Part shown: in pieces, positions 1 through 6,678 of the stretch
Layout: the number at the start of each line of letters is the position of its first letter
How positions within the stretch are numbered: position 1 is the stretch's first letter
Source: an uncultured Collinsella sp.
GTDB taxonomy: Bacteria; Actinomycetota; Coriobacteriia; Coriobacteriales; Coriobacteriaceae
DNA length: 7,293 nt
Direction: 5' to 3'
Assembly: GCA_902490245.1 (NCBI GenBank)
Contig: CABUDB010000073.1
Span: 1 to 7,293, forward strand
Notes under the pieces: generated by a model
Databases searched by the model: none
The model's input: the letters and a program-made list of their open reading frames with translations, nothing else
Told to the model about the DNA's origin: nothing
Translations under genes and position numbers: made by a program

Positions 1-1010
1 ACGCTATCGAGTAGGTCGATTTTATTGAAAACCGTAAGCGTCAAACGCTCGCCGGCGCCGATCTCATCAAGCACGCGGTCGACAGCCTCCAGCTGCCGCT
101 CATAGTCCTCATCAGACGCATCTACGACTTTGAGAATTAGATCGGCACCCAGCACCTCGGACAGCGTCGATTTAAAGGCATCGACCAGACCATGCGGAAG
201 CTTTTGAATAAAGCCGACGGTATCGGTAATCGTCATGCCGCGACCGCCGGGCAGACGGTACGAGCGCGTCGTCGGATCGAGCGTAGCAAACAGCTTGTCC
301 TGCGAAAGTACCGTAGAGCCGGTCAGACGATTGAGCAACGTCGATTTACCAGCATTGGTATAACCGGCTAACGCGACGCGAAATGCCGGTGACTCAATGC
401 GGCTCTTGGATTGAACATCGCGACGCTGTTCAACCTGCTTGAGCTCACGACGAAGCGCAGCGATCTTATTACGAATGAGGCGACGGTCGACCTCGAGCTG
501 ACTTTCGCCCTGACCAAAACGTGAGCCGATGCCGCCGCGCGTCTGCTCCTTGGCGAGATGGCTCCACATGCCACGCAGACGAGGCAACAAATATTGAAGC
601 TGTGCCAGCTGTACCTGCAGGCGTCCCTCACGCGTCTGAGCATGCAGGCCAAAGATATCCAAGATCAGAGCTGTGCGATCGATAATCTTTACCGGCTCGC
701 CCACGGCTTTCTCCAAATAGGATTGCTGCGAGGGGGTCAGGTCGTCGTCAAAAATAACGACATCGGCATCCATGCGATGCACCAGGCCGCACAGCTCTTC
801 AACCTTACCGGAACCGATAAACGATTTAGGATACGGCTTTACCAAACGCTGCGACAAGCGTGCCACGCACTGGGCACCAGCTGTGTGGGCAAGACGCTCC
901 AGCTCATCAAGCGAGCGATCGAGCGGCCATGCATTGTCGCGCCACTCAACACCAACTAAAATGGCACGCTCAGGCTCGGGTGCCGTGGGAACAAGAGGGA
1001 AACGGGCCAT
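1..1010 (-). CDS. hflX: HflX ribosome-associated GTPase, 3' end cut by window edge
   Basis: HflX binds the 50S subunit and splits stalled or hibernating ribosomes in a GTP-dependent way. The first 336 residues are visible; the C-terminus lies beyond the left edge. The N-terminal HflX domain spans about residues 15-200 and includes FIGSGKVEEL (64-73), the QLQYLLPRL helix (137-145) and a GGIGSRFGQGESQLEVDRR linker (159-177). The G domain follows with G1 GYTNAGKST (216-224), a switch I threonine in FATLDPTTR (241-249), G3 DTVGF (263-267) and G4 NKID (329-332). The start ATG shares its A with the TAA stop of miaA (TAATG), and a GAGG lies 7 nt upstream inside miaA, so coupled translation is likely. 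The linker normally reads GxRGPGET; here it is SRFGQGES. The family call is very secure. HflX lies next to miaA in many bacteria, with hfq between them in E. coli. Confidence 0.97.
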   Translation of the reverse strand, partial: MARFPLVPTAPEPERAILVGVEWRDNAWPLDRSLDELERLAHTAGAQCVARLSQRLVKPYPKSFIGSGKVEELCGLVHRMDADVVIFDDDLTPSQQSYLEKAVGEPVKIIDRTALILDIFGLHAQTREGRLQVQLAQLQYLLPRLRGMWSHLAKEQTRGGIGSRFGQGESQLEVDRRLIRNKIAALRRELKQVEQRRDVQSKSRIESPAFRVALAGYTNAGKSTLLNRLTGSTVLSQDKLFATLDPTTRSYRLPGGRGMTITDTVGFIQKLPHGLVDAFKSTLSEVLGADLILKVVDASDEDYERQLEAVDRVLDEIGAGERLTLTVFNKIDLLDS

Positions 1011-1948
1011 TAGGCAGCCTCAATACGATGCACGATATCCTCAACGACCTCATCGATCGTACATTCATCCATATCAAACCACACGATACGGTCATCGCGC
1101 TTGAACCACGAAAGCTGACGCTTGGCATAACGACGCGAACGCATCTTAATGAGTTCGCGAGCCTCATCCATGCTCATCACGCCATTGAAAGCATCGATGA
1201 TCTCTTTATAGCCAATTGCCTGCATCGACGTCAGGGCATCTCCCAGCCCCTGGCCCATAAGACCGCGGACCTCATCGACAAGACCCTGCTCAAACATCAG
1301 ATCGACGCGCAGATTAATGCGCTCGTAGAGCACCTCGCGATTACGCGTCAGGCCAAACCATAGGGCATGATAATGCTCGCGCGGAACACTAAACTGACTT
1401 TTTTGCTGTGCATAGGAGATACCATCATCATGCATCTCGAGCGCACGAATCACACGGCGCACGTTATGGGGATGAATAACAGCAGCCGATTCTGGATCGC
1501 GCTCGGCAAGCAGGGCATGCAGTTCTTCCTCGCCAATACGCTCGGCAAGCTCCTGATAGCCCGCACGGCGATCGTCCTCAAGTTCACCCGAGGGAAAGTC
1601 CATCTCATCGAGGGCTGCCTTGAGATATAGCCCCGTACCTCCGCAAAAAACCGGCAGGCAACCCGAACCAAGAAGACGTTCAACATGCGCGCGAGCGTCA
1701 GCCTGATAAAGCGCAGCAGAATATGCCACACCCGGCTCTACACTGTCGACGAGACGCAGCGGCGCCGTACACTCATCGGGCGCCATCTTTGCGGTACCGA
1801 TGTCCATGCCGCGATAGATTTGCATCGCATCGCACGACAGCACTTCGGACGAAAGACGAGCTGCCAAACGGTCGGCAACATCACTCTTACCAACCGCCGT
1901 CGGACCGACGATCGCAACGGCAGAAAGACCTGCCCCGGGAGCAACCAT
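1010..1948 (-). CDS. miaA: tRNA dimethylallyltransferase MiaA
   Basis: MiaA transfers a dimethylallyl group from DMAPP to N6 of A37 in tRNAs that read UNN codons, giving i6A37. The protein has 312 residues, the usual family length. Visible motifs are the P-loop GPTAVGKS (15-22), SCDAMQIYRGMDIGTAK (38-54) with the likely catalytic Asp40, GGTGLYLKAAL (103-112 region), NVRRVIRALE (162-171), QAIGYKE (243-249) and the C-terminal RQLSWFKRD (277-285). All are family hallmarks. The ATG overlaps the miaB stop by one base (TAATG), and the miaA stop overlaps the hflX start in the same way. No strong Shine-Dalgarno sequence precedes the start, only a G-rich stretch inside the end of miaB, so translation probably depends on ribosomes finishing miaB. 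MiaB, encoded just upstream, uses the MiaA product as its substrate. Confidence 0.98.
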   Translation of the reverse strand: MVAPGAGLSAVAIVGPTAVGKSDVADRLAARLSSEVLSCDAMQIYRGMDIGTAKMAPDECTAPLRLVDSVEPGVAYSAALYQADARAHVERLLGSGCLPVFCGGTGLYLKAALDEMDFPSGELEDDRRAGYQELAERIGEEELHALLAERDPESAAVIHPHNVRRVIRALEMHDDGISYAQQKSQFSVPREHYHALWFGLTRNREVLYERINLRVDLMFEQGLVDEVRGLMGQGLGDALTSMQAIGYKEIIDAFNGVMSMDEARELIKMRSRRYAKRQLSWFKRDDRIVWFDMDECTIDEVVEDIVHRIEAA

Positions 1949-3318
1949 TAGCGCGGCTCGCCCACAACGGAGCCGGACAAATACCAGGTCTTGGCAACGT
2001 CAACGTCAACATCAACGATCTTGCCAACAAGCTGATCGATGCTGTAATCCTCGGGGATAGGCGCGTGCACGGTCTGATTCTTGGGACTCTTGCCCAGCAG
2101 GACCGCGTCGTTCTTTTTACTCGTGCCCTCAATGAGCGCAGGAACCACAGTATGAAGCTCGCCCTGGTTATACTCGTGTGCCGTGGTCTCGATAACCTTA
2201 ACCAGGCGATTGAAACGCTCGAGAATAACCTCATGCGGCGTAGGATCGTCAATCTCGGCGGCCGGGGTACCGGCGCGCTTGGAATAGATGAAGGTATAGG
2301 CCTGAGCATAGCGGACCGTCTCGGCAAGTGAGAGCGTCTGCTCAAAGTCTTCTTCAGTCTCGCCCGGGAAGCCAACGATAATGTCGGTCGAGAGCGCGAT
2401 ATCGGGCATGCGGTTGCGAATGCGATCGACAAGGCCCAGATAGTCCTCACGTGTATAACGGCGATTCATCTCTTTGAGGATCCGCGTCGAACCTGACTGG
2501 ACGGCCAGGTGAAGCTGCGGCATAACGGCAGGTGTCTCGGCCATGGCGTCGATGGTCTCGGGCAACAGGTCCTTGGGATGCGAAGACGTAAAGAAGATGC
2601 GCTCCACACCCGTATCGCCCACGGCACGCAGCAGATCGGCAAAACGCGGCTTGCCAAACAGATCGCGGCCATATGAGTTAACGTTTTGGCCCAGCAGCGT
2701 AATCTCACGCACGCCCTGGCGCACCAAACCGGTCACCTCGTCGACAATCTCCTCGAAGGGGCGGCTCTTTTCGCGACCACGCACGTACGGCACGATGCAA
2801 TAGGTGCAAAAATTATTGCAGCCCGTCATGATGGGCACCCAGGCGTGATACTGAGTCTCGCGATGCCACGGCATGCTCATGGCATCCGTATCCTCATGCT
2901 CATTGGTACGGATATGACGCTTACCATCAAGGAACGCCTCTGCGATAAGCTCGGCCACATACGCAATGGAATGCGTGCCAAAAATGACATTGACGTTATC
3001 GACGTTGGTGAGCAGGCCCTCGCCATCGCGCTGCGCGATGCAACCGCCAACGGCAACCACGCGCTTGCCCGAAGGCGAAGGCGGCAGGCTTTTGCAGGAA
3101 TTGCACTGACCGTACAGGCGAGTATCGGCGGCCTCGCGCACGCAGCACGTCATGAAGACAACGATATCGGCATGCGCGGGATCGAGCGCCATGAGGCAGC
3201 CATACGAATCAAGCAAACCGCTCACACGCTCGGAGTCGTGCTGATTCATCTGGCAGCCAAAGGTGCGGATAAAGTAGGTTTTACCGGCAAGAATATCGCG
3301 TACGGAACGCTGGTCCAT
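1948..3318 (-). CDS. miaB: tRNA-2-methylthio-N6-dimethylallyladenosine synthase MiaB
   Basis: MiaB is a radical-SAM methylthiotransferase that converts i6A37 to ms2i6A37 using two 4Fe-4S clusters. With the start at 3318 it has 456 residues. The N-terminal methylthiotransferase domain carries Cys22 (FGCQMN), Cys58 (MTCCVRE) and Cys93 (GGCIAQ), which bind the auxiliary cluster. The radical-SAM motif CxxxCxxC is Cys167, Cys171 and Cys174 (TGCNNFCTYCIVPYVRG), followed by LLGQNVNSYG (208-217) and STDIIVGFPGETEEDF (310-325). A TRAM domain covers about 380-450. An in-frame ATG at 3324 would add two residues. I prefer 3318 because the AGGA at 3328-3331 is 9 nt from it but only 3 nt from 3324. The usual NTC motif reads MTC here, and an extra CxxC (Cys72, Cys75) lies in the first domain. 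A 45-nt gap separates it from spoVS. Confidence 0.97.
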   Translation of the reverse strand: MDQRSVRDILAGKTYFIRTFGCQMNQHDSERVSGLLDSYGCLMALDPAHADIVVFMTCCVREAADTRLYGQCNSCKSLPPSPSGKRVVAVGGCIAQRDGEGLLTNVDNVNVIFGTHSIAYVAELIAEAFLDGKRHIRTNEHEDTDAMSMPWHRETQYHAWVPIMTGCNNFCTYCIVPYVRGREKSRPFEEIVDEVTGLVRQGVREITLLGQNVNSYGRDLFGKPRFADLLRAVGDTGVERIFFTSSHPKDLLPETIDAMAETPAVMPQLHLAVQSGSTRILKEMNRRYTREDYLGLVDRIRNRMPDIALSTDIIVGFPGETEEDFEQTLSLAETVRYAQAYTFIYSKRAGTPAAEIDDPTPHEVILERFNRLVKVIETTAHEYNQGELHTVVPALIEGTSKKNDAVLLGKSPKNQTVHAPIPEDYSIDQLVGKIVDVDVDVAKTWYLSGSVVGEPR

Positions 3319-3327
3319 GTGCATAAG

Positions 3328-3331
3328 TCCT
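3328..3331 (-). promoter_or_regulatory. Shine-Dalgarno sequence that decides the miaB start
   Basis: AGGA on the minus strand lies 9 nt from the ATG at 3318 and 3 nt from the ATG at 3324. The spacing favours the downstream ATG, giving an MDQRSV N-terminus rather than MHMDQRSV. No promoter or terminator was seen in the short gap between spoVS and miaB (3325-3363), so miaB is probably co-transcribed with spoVS. Confidence 0.6.
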
Positions 3332-3363
3332 AACGATGGGGAGCGGAACGAGGCAAGCAGAAG

Positions 3364-3681
3364 CTATGCCACAGGCTTAACATCATCCATGACGACGTTA
3401 TCCATAGCAGCTCGATTAATCTGGTGAACGTAGATAGAAAGGCGGATGGCCGTGCGCGACTCCCCGTTAATGAGGATGTCGGAGAACACGGGCGCGCAGG
3501 AAATATCAAAACCGGTTGGAATCAAAAAACCGCGCGCGATAGCAACGGCCTTAATGGCCTGGTTGACGGCACCGGCGCCGACACACTGGATGTTGACGGG
3601 TACACCATCCTTGACCATGCCGGCGATGGCGCCGGCAACGGACGCGGGCGATGATTTGCTTGATACCTTCAGGCAATCCAT
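3364..3681 (-). CDS. spoVS: Stage V sporulation protein S (SpoVS) family protein
   Basis: SpoVS is a small Alba-fold protein. In Bacillus it affects spore coat assembly and septation, and its biochemical role is unclear; nucleic-acid binding is suggested by the fold. This copy has 105 residues. The conserved core is MDCLKVSSKSSPASVAGAIA at the start, then IQCVGAGAVNQAIKAVAIAR (31-50), GFDISCAPVFSDI (57-69) and GESRTAIRLSI (73-83). The Bacillus protein, from memory, is about 86 residues, so residues 86-105 form an extra C-terminal tail (VHQINRAAMDNVV and on). The start at 3681 is supported by AGGAG 7 nt upstream and by family alignment; an upstream in-frame start is rejected. It lies 74 nt downstream of the ATPase gene and just upstream of miaB, echoing the rny-spoVS-miaB neighbourhood of Bacillus. 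The host lineage is not known to sporulate, so a vegetative role is inferred. Confidence 0.95.
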   Translation of the reverse strand: MDCLKVSSKSSPASVAGAIAGMVKDGVPVNIQCVGAGAVNQAIKAVAIARGFLIPTGFDISCAPVFSDILINGESRTAIRLSIYVHQINRAAMDNVVMDDVKPVA

Positions 3682-3688
3682 GAAGAAA

Positions 3689-3693
3689 CTCCT
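3689..3693 (-). promoter_or_regulatory. Shine-Dalgarno sequence of spoVS
   Basis: AGGAG sits 7 nt before the ATG at 3681. It is a strong site and fixes the spoVS start at the family-conserved MDCLKVS rather than at the longer reading-frame start at 3756. It shows that spoVS, unlike the ATPase gene upstream of it, has its own independent ribosome entry. Confidence 0.8.
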
Positions 3694-3731
3694 GCATTTA
3701 AAAGTACGTTTTAACTGCAATAACTGTATCG

Positions 3732-3749
3732 TACCGAGTGGACTCGGTA
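3732..3749. repeat. Perfect 8-bp inverted repeat between the ATPase gene and spoVS
   Basis: The sequence TACCGAGT-GG-ACTCGGTA is a perfect palindrome with a 2-nt centre. As RNA it would form a hairpin with a 4-nt loop. It begins 6 nt after the stop codon of the ATPase gene and ends 50 nt before the spoVS start. No run of T follows on either strand, so it is not a standard intrinsic terminator. It could be an operator, an RNA-processing or stability hairpin, or chance. No convincing -35/-10 pair was found beside it. Confidence 0.5.
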
Positions 3750-3755
3750 AAGGCA

Positions 3756-4841
3756 CTATTCCTCTTTGGCAAGATCGAAGGTCACGGTGATTCGATCACG
3801 CGAAACACGAATCTTTGGGTCGCCGCAAAGGTTGAGATAGTACCGGGCAGCAAGGTCATTAAAGTCGCGCTCCACAGCACGCGAAAACTGTGCAATGTCA
3901 TCCTTGGCAATACATAGCCCGCGACGATCCTTCGCGAGATCGACAGGAGCCGGCGCATGCGAGGACGAATCACGCTCGCGCAGCAGACGCGCGGTCACAC
4001 CGCGAACGGGCTTAATCTGCCCTGCCAAAATGCGATGGGCCGTGCGCTCGGACATCTCAAGACCCAAACCCGAACAGATACGGATAAAGTCCTCGGCATC
4101 AGAAGCAAGGCCTAAACGATCGACAACCGGAAGCTCGCTCTCGTCATCAATGAACAGGAGACGAGACGTATCGAGCCGACTTGACGCTTGAGCATAAAGG
4201 GTCGCGGCAATCTCAGACGGAGAACCAAGATAGACATCGCAACCACGCAACTCCTCGAGCGCAAACTCACAAGCAGCGCGAATAATATTATGTGGACCGC
4301 GAGCACAGACATAACGTCCGTCCTCATCCTTGACGGCCTGGGGCCAGCTGGACTGATCGGCACGCTCACTGAGGCGGTCGGCCGCAACGCTCACCTTGAA
4401 GGCTGAACCAAGATCGACGCCGGACGTGACCACACGGGCCTCGTCGGTGTTCTGCTTGATCGAAAACAATGCCATGCCACGACCGTGAACGCCCCAACGG
4501 TCCATCTTCATGCTCTCGAGCTTGGAGGTAACGCGGGCATCAAAGATTCGCTCTTGCATATCCTGCGGAACGCCAGAACCGTTATCCAGAAAGACAAGCG
4601 TGCGGACGCCATCTTCCTTGGTCGTGGCGAGATAGACCTTGTCGGCGCCGGCATCGCGAGCATTACGGAGCATTTCGATAACGATATCCTCGACATGCTG
4701 AATGTCGTGCTTTGCCTGGCGCCGCTCGGCCTCCGAAACGCGGAGGCGGACATACCCCTCGCCAAGGTTCTCCTCGACGCGAAGGTTGCCCTCCCCCGAC
4801 ATCGACGCGATAAATGAGATGAGCTCGTTCGCGTCGCTCAT
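3756..4841 (-). CDS. GHKL-superfamily ATP-binding protein of unknown function
   Basis: I do not recognise a named function. The protein has 361 residues with no signal peptide and no membrane segment. The first 155 residues form a Bergerat-fold ATPase domain: N box EMLRNARDAGA (56-66; Glu56, Asn60), G1 box DNGSGVP (86-92), a lid stretch DARVTSKLES (101-110), and the G2-like WGVHGRGMALFSI (116-128). The TSK followed by GxxGxxxxSI resembles MutL (ATSK, GFRGEALASI) more than sensor kinases. There is no H-box or dimerisation helix, so it is not a typical histidine kinase. The remaining 200 residues match no domain I can name; they contain a FIRICSGLGLEMSERTAHRI stretch (252-271) and a C-terminal RITVTFD (350-356). 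The ATG begins 1 nt after the rny stop (TAACATG) with no visible Shine-Dalgarno sequence, so translation is probably coupled to rny. A job linked to RNase Y or SpoVS is inference only. Confidence 0.85.
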   Translation of the reverse strand: MSDANELISFIASMSGEGNLRVEENLGEGYVRLRVSEAERRQAKHDIQHVEDIVIEMLRNARDAGADKVYLATTKEDGVRTLVFLDNGSGVPQDMQERIFDARVTSKLESMKMDRWGVHGRGMALFSIKQNTDEARVVTSGVDLGSAFKVSVAADRLSERADQSSWPQAVKDEDGRYVCARGPHNIIRAACEFALEELRGCDVYLGSPSEIAATLYAQASSRLDTSRLLFIDDESELPVVDRLGLASDAEDFIRICSGLGLEMSERTAHRILAGQIKPVRGVTARLLRERDSSSHAPAPVDLAKDRRGLCIAKDDIAQFSRAVERDFNDLAARYYLNLCGDPKIRVSRDRITVTFDLAKEE

Positions 4842-4842
4842 G

Positions 4843-6393
4843 TTATTTAGCGATATCGACAGCGCGGCTCTCGCGAATCACGACGACGCGCACCTGACCG
4901 GGATACTCCATCTCTTCCTCGATCTGATGGGCGATATCGTGAGCCAGAACCGTGGACTGGGCATCGGAAATCTTGTCCGGCTGGACCATGACGTGGACCT
5001 CGCGACCGGCCTGCATGGCATAGGTACGTTCGACGCCGTCATGGGAGTTGGCGATCTCCTCGAGCTTCTCAAGACGCTTGATGTAGTTCTCGGCAGACTC
5101 GCGACGGGCACCGGGGCGAGAGGCAGAGACAGCATCGGCGGCCTGTACCAGGACATCGAGCACCGTGTTGGGGTCGACATCGGCATGGTGAGCCTCAATA
5201 GCGTGGACGATAACGGGCTTCTCGCCATAACGGCGGGCAAGCTCGGCGCCGATGACGGCATGCGGGCCCTCGACGTCGTGGTCGATTGCCTTGCCCAGGT
5301 CATGAAGCAGGCCGGCGCGCTTGGCGGTCACAACGTCCAGGCCAAGCTCGGAAGCCATCACGCCGCACAGATCAGAGACCTCGAGGGAATGCTGAAGCAC
5401 GTTCTGGCCAAACGAGGTACGGTAGCGCAGGGCACCAAGGGTCTTGACGATCTCGGGGTGCAGATCGTGGATGCCGGTATCGAAGGCAGCCTGCTCGCCA
5501 GCCTCGCGCACGCGCTGCTGAACCAGGTCGGCGGCCTTGTGATACATCTCCTCGATACGGGCAGGGTGAATGCGGCCGTCGGCGATGAGGTTCTCGAGGG
5601 CGACACGGGCGGTCTCACGACGGACCGGGTCGAAGCTCGAAAGAACGACAGTCTCGGGCGTGTCGTCGATCACGAGATTGACGCCGGAAACCTGCTCGAA
5701 GGTCCGGATGTTGCGACCCTCGCGACCGATGATACGGCCCTTGAGGTCATCAGAGGGAATGTGCACGGAGGTAACGGTGACCTCGGCAGTGTGGTCGGCA
5801 GCGCAGCGCTGAATCGCCAGAGACAGAATCTCCTGGGCGGTCTTGTGGCACTCGGCGCGAACCTGCTGCTCGGACTCGCGAATGATCGTGGCGGCCTCGT
5901 GGGTGACCTCGCCGCGAACCTTATCGAGGAGCTCCTTGTGGGCGTCCTCGCGGGTAAGGTCGGCGATACGCTCGAGCTCGGAGGTCTGCTTTGCGCAGAG
6001 CTCCTCGAGCTCACGGGAGCGCTTCTCGACCTGACCGGCCTGGCTGGACAGCTGATGCTCGCGCTTGTCGAGAGCGTCGTTGCGGCGATCGAGGGATTCC
6101 TCGCGCTGCATCACGCGGTTCTCGAGCGTACGAATCTCGTTCTTACGCTGCTTGTCCTCGGCCTCGGCGGCCTGCTTGTTCTTGATGATCTCCTCTTTAG
6201 CCTCGAGCAGAGCCTCTTTTTTGAGGGTCTCGGCCTGACGCTTGGCATCACCGATCAGGGACTCAGCCTGTGCGTGTGCCGACTGAATCTTTTCGTCGGC
6301 CTCGTGAAGACTACCCTGCTTGGCGGTGCGCATGTAGGCAATGGCGGCGATGGCACCCAAAACGATGCCAACGAGCGCTGCGATGATAGGCAT
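4843..6393 (-). CDS. rny: Ribonuclease Y (membrane-anchored endoribonuclease)
   Basis: RNase Y is the main mRNA-decay endonuclease of many Gram-positive bacteria, tethered to the inner face of the membrane. The protein has 516 residues, close to the usual 520. In order it has an N-terminal transmembrane helix (about 3-20, [18 protein letters not shown]), a long charged coiled coil (about 28-195), a KH RNA-binding domain with [10 protein letters not shown] (219-228), and a metal-dependent HD domain with QHSLEVS (334-340), [10 protein letters not shown] (364-373; catalytic His364-Asp365) and IEAHH (399-403), followed by RPGARRE (426-432). The ATG at 6393 is chosen because AAGGAG ends 5 nt before it; a GTG at 6399 would overlap that site. 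A promoter and a structured leader of about 160 nt precede it. The gene downstream starts 1 nt after the stop. In many genomes rny is followed by ymdB, which is absent here. Confidence 0.98.
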   Translation of the reverse strand: MPIIAALVGIVLGAIAAIAYMRTAKQGSLHEADEKIQSAHAQAESLIGDAKRQAETLKKEALLEAKEEIIKNKQAAEAEDKQRKNEIRTLENRVMQREESLDRRNDALDKREHQLSSQAGQVEKRSRELEELCAKQTSELERIADLTREDAHKELLDKVRGEVTHEAATIIRESEQQVRAECHKTAQEILSLAIQRCAADHTAEVTVTSVHIPSDDLKGRIIGREGRNIRTFEQVSGVNLVIDDTPETVVLSSFDPVRRETARVALENLIADGRIHPARIEEMYHKAADLVQQRVREAGEQAAFDTGIHDLHPEIVKTLGALRYRTSFGQNVLQHSLEVSDLCGVMASELGLDVVTAKRAGLLHDLGKAIDHDVEGPHAVIGAELARRYGEKPVIVHAIEAHHADVDPNTVLDVLVQAADAVSASRPGARRESAENYIKRLEKLEEIANSHDGVERTYAMQAGREVHVMVQPDKISDAQSTVLAHDIAHQIEEEMEYPGQVRVVVIRESRAVDIAK

Positions 6394-6398
6394 GCTCA

Positions 6399-6404
6399 CT
6401 CCTT
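6399..6404 (-). promoter_or_regulatory. Shine-Dalgarno sequence that decides the rny start
   Basis: AAGGAG lies 5 nt before the ATG at 6393. An in-frame GTG at 6399-6397 begins on the last base of this site and so cannot be served by it. The start is therefore MPIIAALV, placing the membrane helix at the very N-terminus as in other RNase Y proteins. Confidence 0.85.
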
Positions 6405-6420
6405 TTTATGGATTCGTTAC

Positions 6421-6454
6421 ACAACAAAGCGAACCGTCCTTACGAACGGCTCGC
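6421..6454 (-). terminator. 11-bp hairpin with GNRA loop and U-rich tail in the rny leader
   Basis: On the minus strand GCGAGCCGUUC (6454-6444), loop GUAA, and GGACGGUUCGC (6439-6429) form an 11-bp stem with two G-U pairs and a GNRA tetraloop, followed by UUUGUUGU (6428-6421). This looks like an intrinsic terminator, although the U tract is interrupted by G. It lies downstream of the promoter at 6560-6588 and 35 nt before the rny start. If it terminates, it acts as an attenuator on rny or stops read-through from recX. Otherwise it is a stable 5'-leader structure. The pairing is clear; the function is uncertain. Confidence 0.55.
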
Positions 6455-6515
6455 GACATTTGAGTAATATGGGCGCAGCTTATGCGGGTCGGATACAGAT
6501 AAACATATAAACAAA

Positions 6516-6530
6516 CTCATCACAGATGAG
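6516..6530 (-). other. Small hairpin in the rny leader
   Basis: CTCATC-TGT-GATGAG is a perfect 6-bp stem with a 3-nt loop, followed on the minus strand by TTTGTTTATATG. It lies about 23 nt after the predicted transcription start. The stem is only half GC and the T tract is broken, so it is weak as a terminator. It may be part of leader RNA folding together with the larger hairpin at 6429-6454. Confidence 0.3.
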
Positions 6531-6559
6531 CACATATCACAAAGCAAATGACAGTGTTT

Positions 6560-6588
6560 ATCGTACGTTGAACCACAACAACTGTCAA
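6560..6588 (-). promoter_or_regulatory. Sigma70-type promoter of rny
   Basis: The minus strand has a perfect TTGACA -35 box (6588-6583), a 17-nt spacer and a TACGAT -10 box (6565-6560), matching the consensus in 10 of 12 positions with optimal spacing. The predicted transcript would start near 6553-6555 and carry a leader of about 160 nt before rny. No other comparable promoter was found in the window, so this may drive the whole rny-to-hflX run. The T-rich stretch next to the -35 box also serves as the tail of the candidate recX terminator. Confidence 0.7.
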
Positions 6589-6589
6589 A

Positions 6590-6636
6590 TAAATGGCCCC
6601 AGCACGGCGGCTAAAACGCGGTGAACGGCAGGGCCA
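6590..6636 (-). terminator. Candidate terminator after recX
   Basis: On the minus strand TGGCCC (6636-6631) pairs with GGGCCA (6599-6594), followed by TTTATTT. The 31-nt interior can form a second stem, CACCGCG with CGCCGTG (6623-6617 with 6609-6603), with one mismatch. The element begins about 43 nt after the recX stop. It fits the end of a recA-recX transcript, but the long interior makes it atypical. Confidence 0.4.
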
Positions 6637-6678
6637 CAAAACGCATACGCCTAAAGCTCACATTCCTCGCATTCGGCA

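Noticed and set aside
3682..3731. Possible separate promoter for spoVS
   Set aside because: The A/T-rich stretch offers TTTAAAT-like -10 sequences, but no -35 match at 16-18 nt spacing was found and the boxes would crowd the Shine-Dalgarno sequence.
3682..3756. Longer spoVS start adding 25 residues upstream
   Set aside because: The extension has no family match, crosses the palindrome and starts at the edge of the ATPase stop codon. The ATG at 3681 has a strong AGGAG and matches the family N-terminus.
3756..4841. Sensor histidine kinase assignment for the GHKL protein
   Set aside because: No H-box, phospho-acceptor helix, sensor domain or membrane segment is visible, no response-regulator gene is nearby, and the lid motifs look more like MutL.
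6394..6399. GTG start for rny two codons upstream
   Set aside because: The GTG begins on the last base of the Shine-Dalgarno sequence, so that site cannot position a ribosome on it. The ATG at 6393 has correct spacing.
4702..6510. 602-residue open reading frame on the plus strand opposite rny
   Set aside because: It lies wholly antisense to a complete, motif-rich RNase Y gene and the start of the ATPase gene. Its Leu/Gly/Asp-rich repetitive composition mirrors the coiled-coil codons of rny, and no domain is recognisable. It is a by-product of codon bias.
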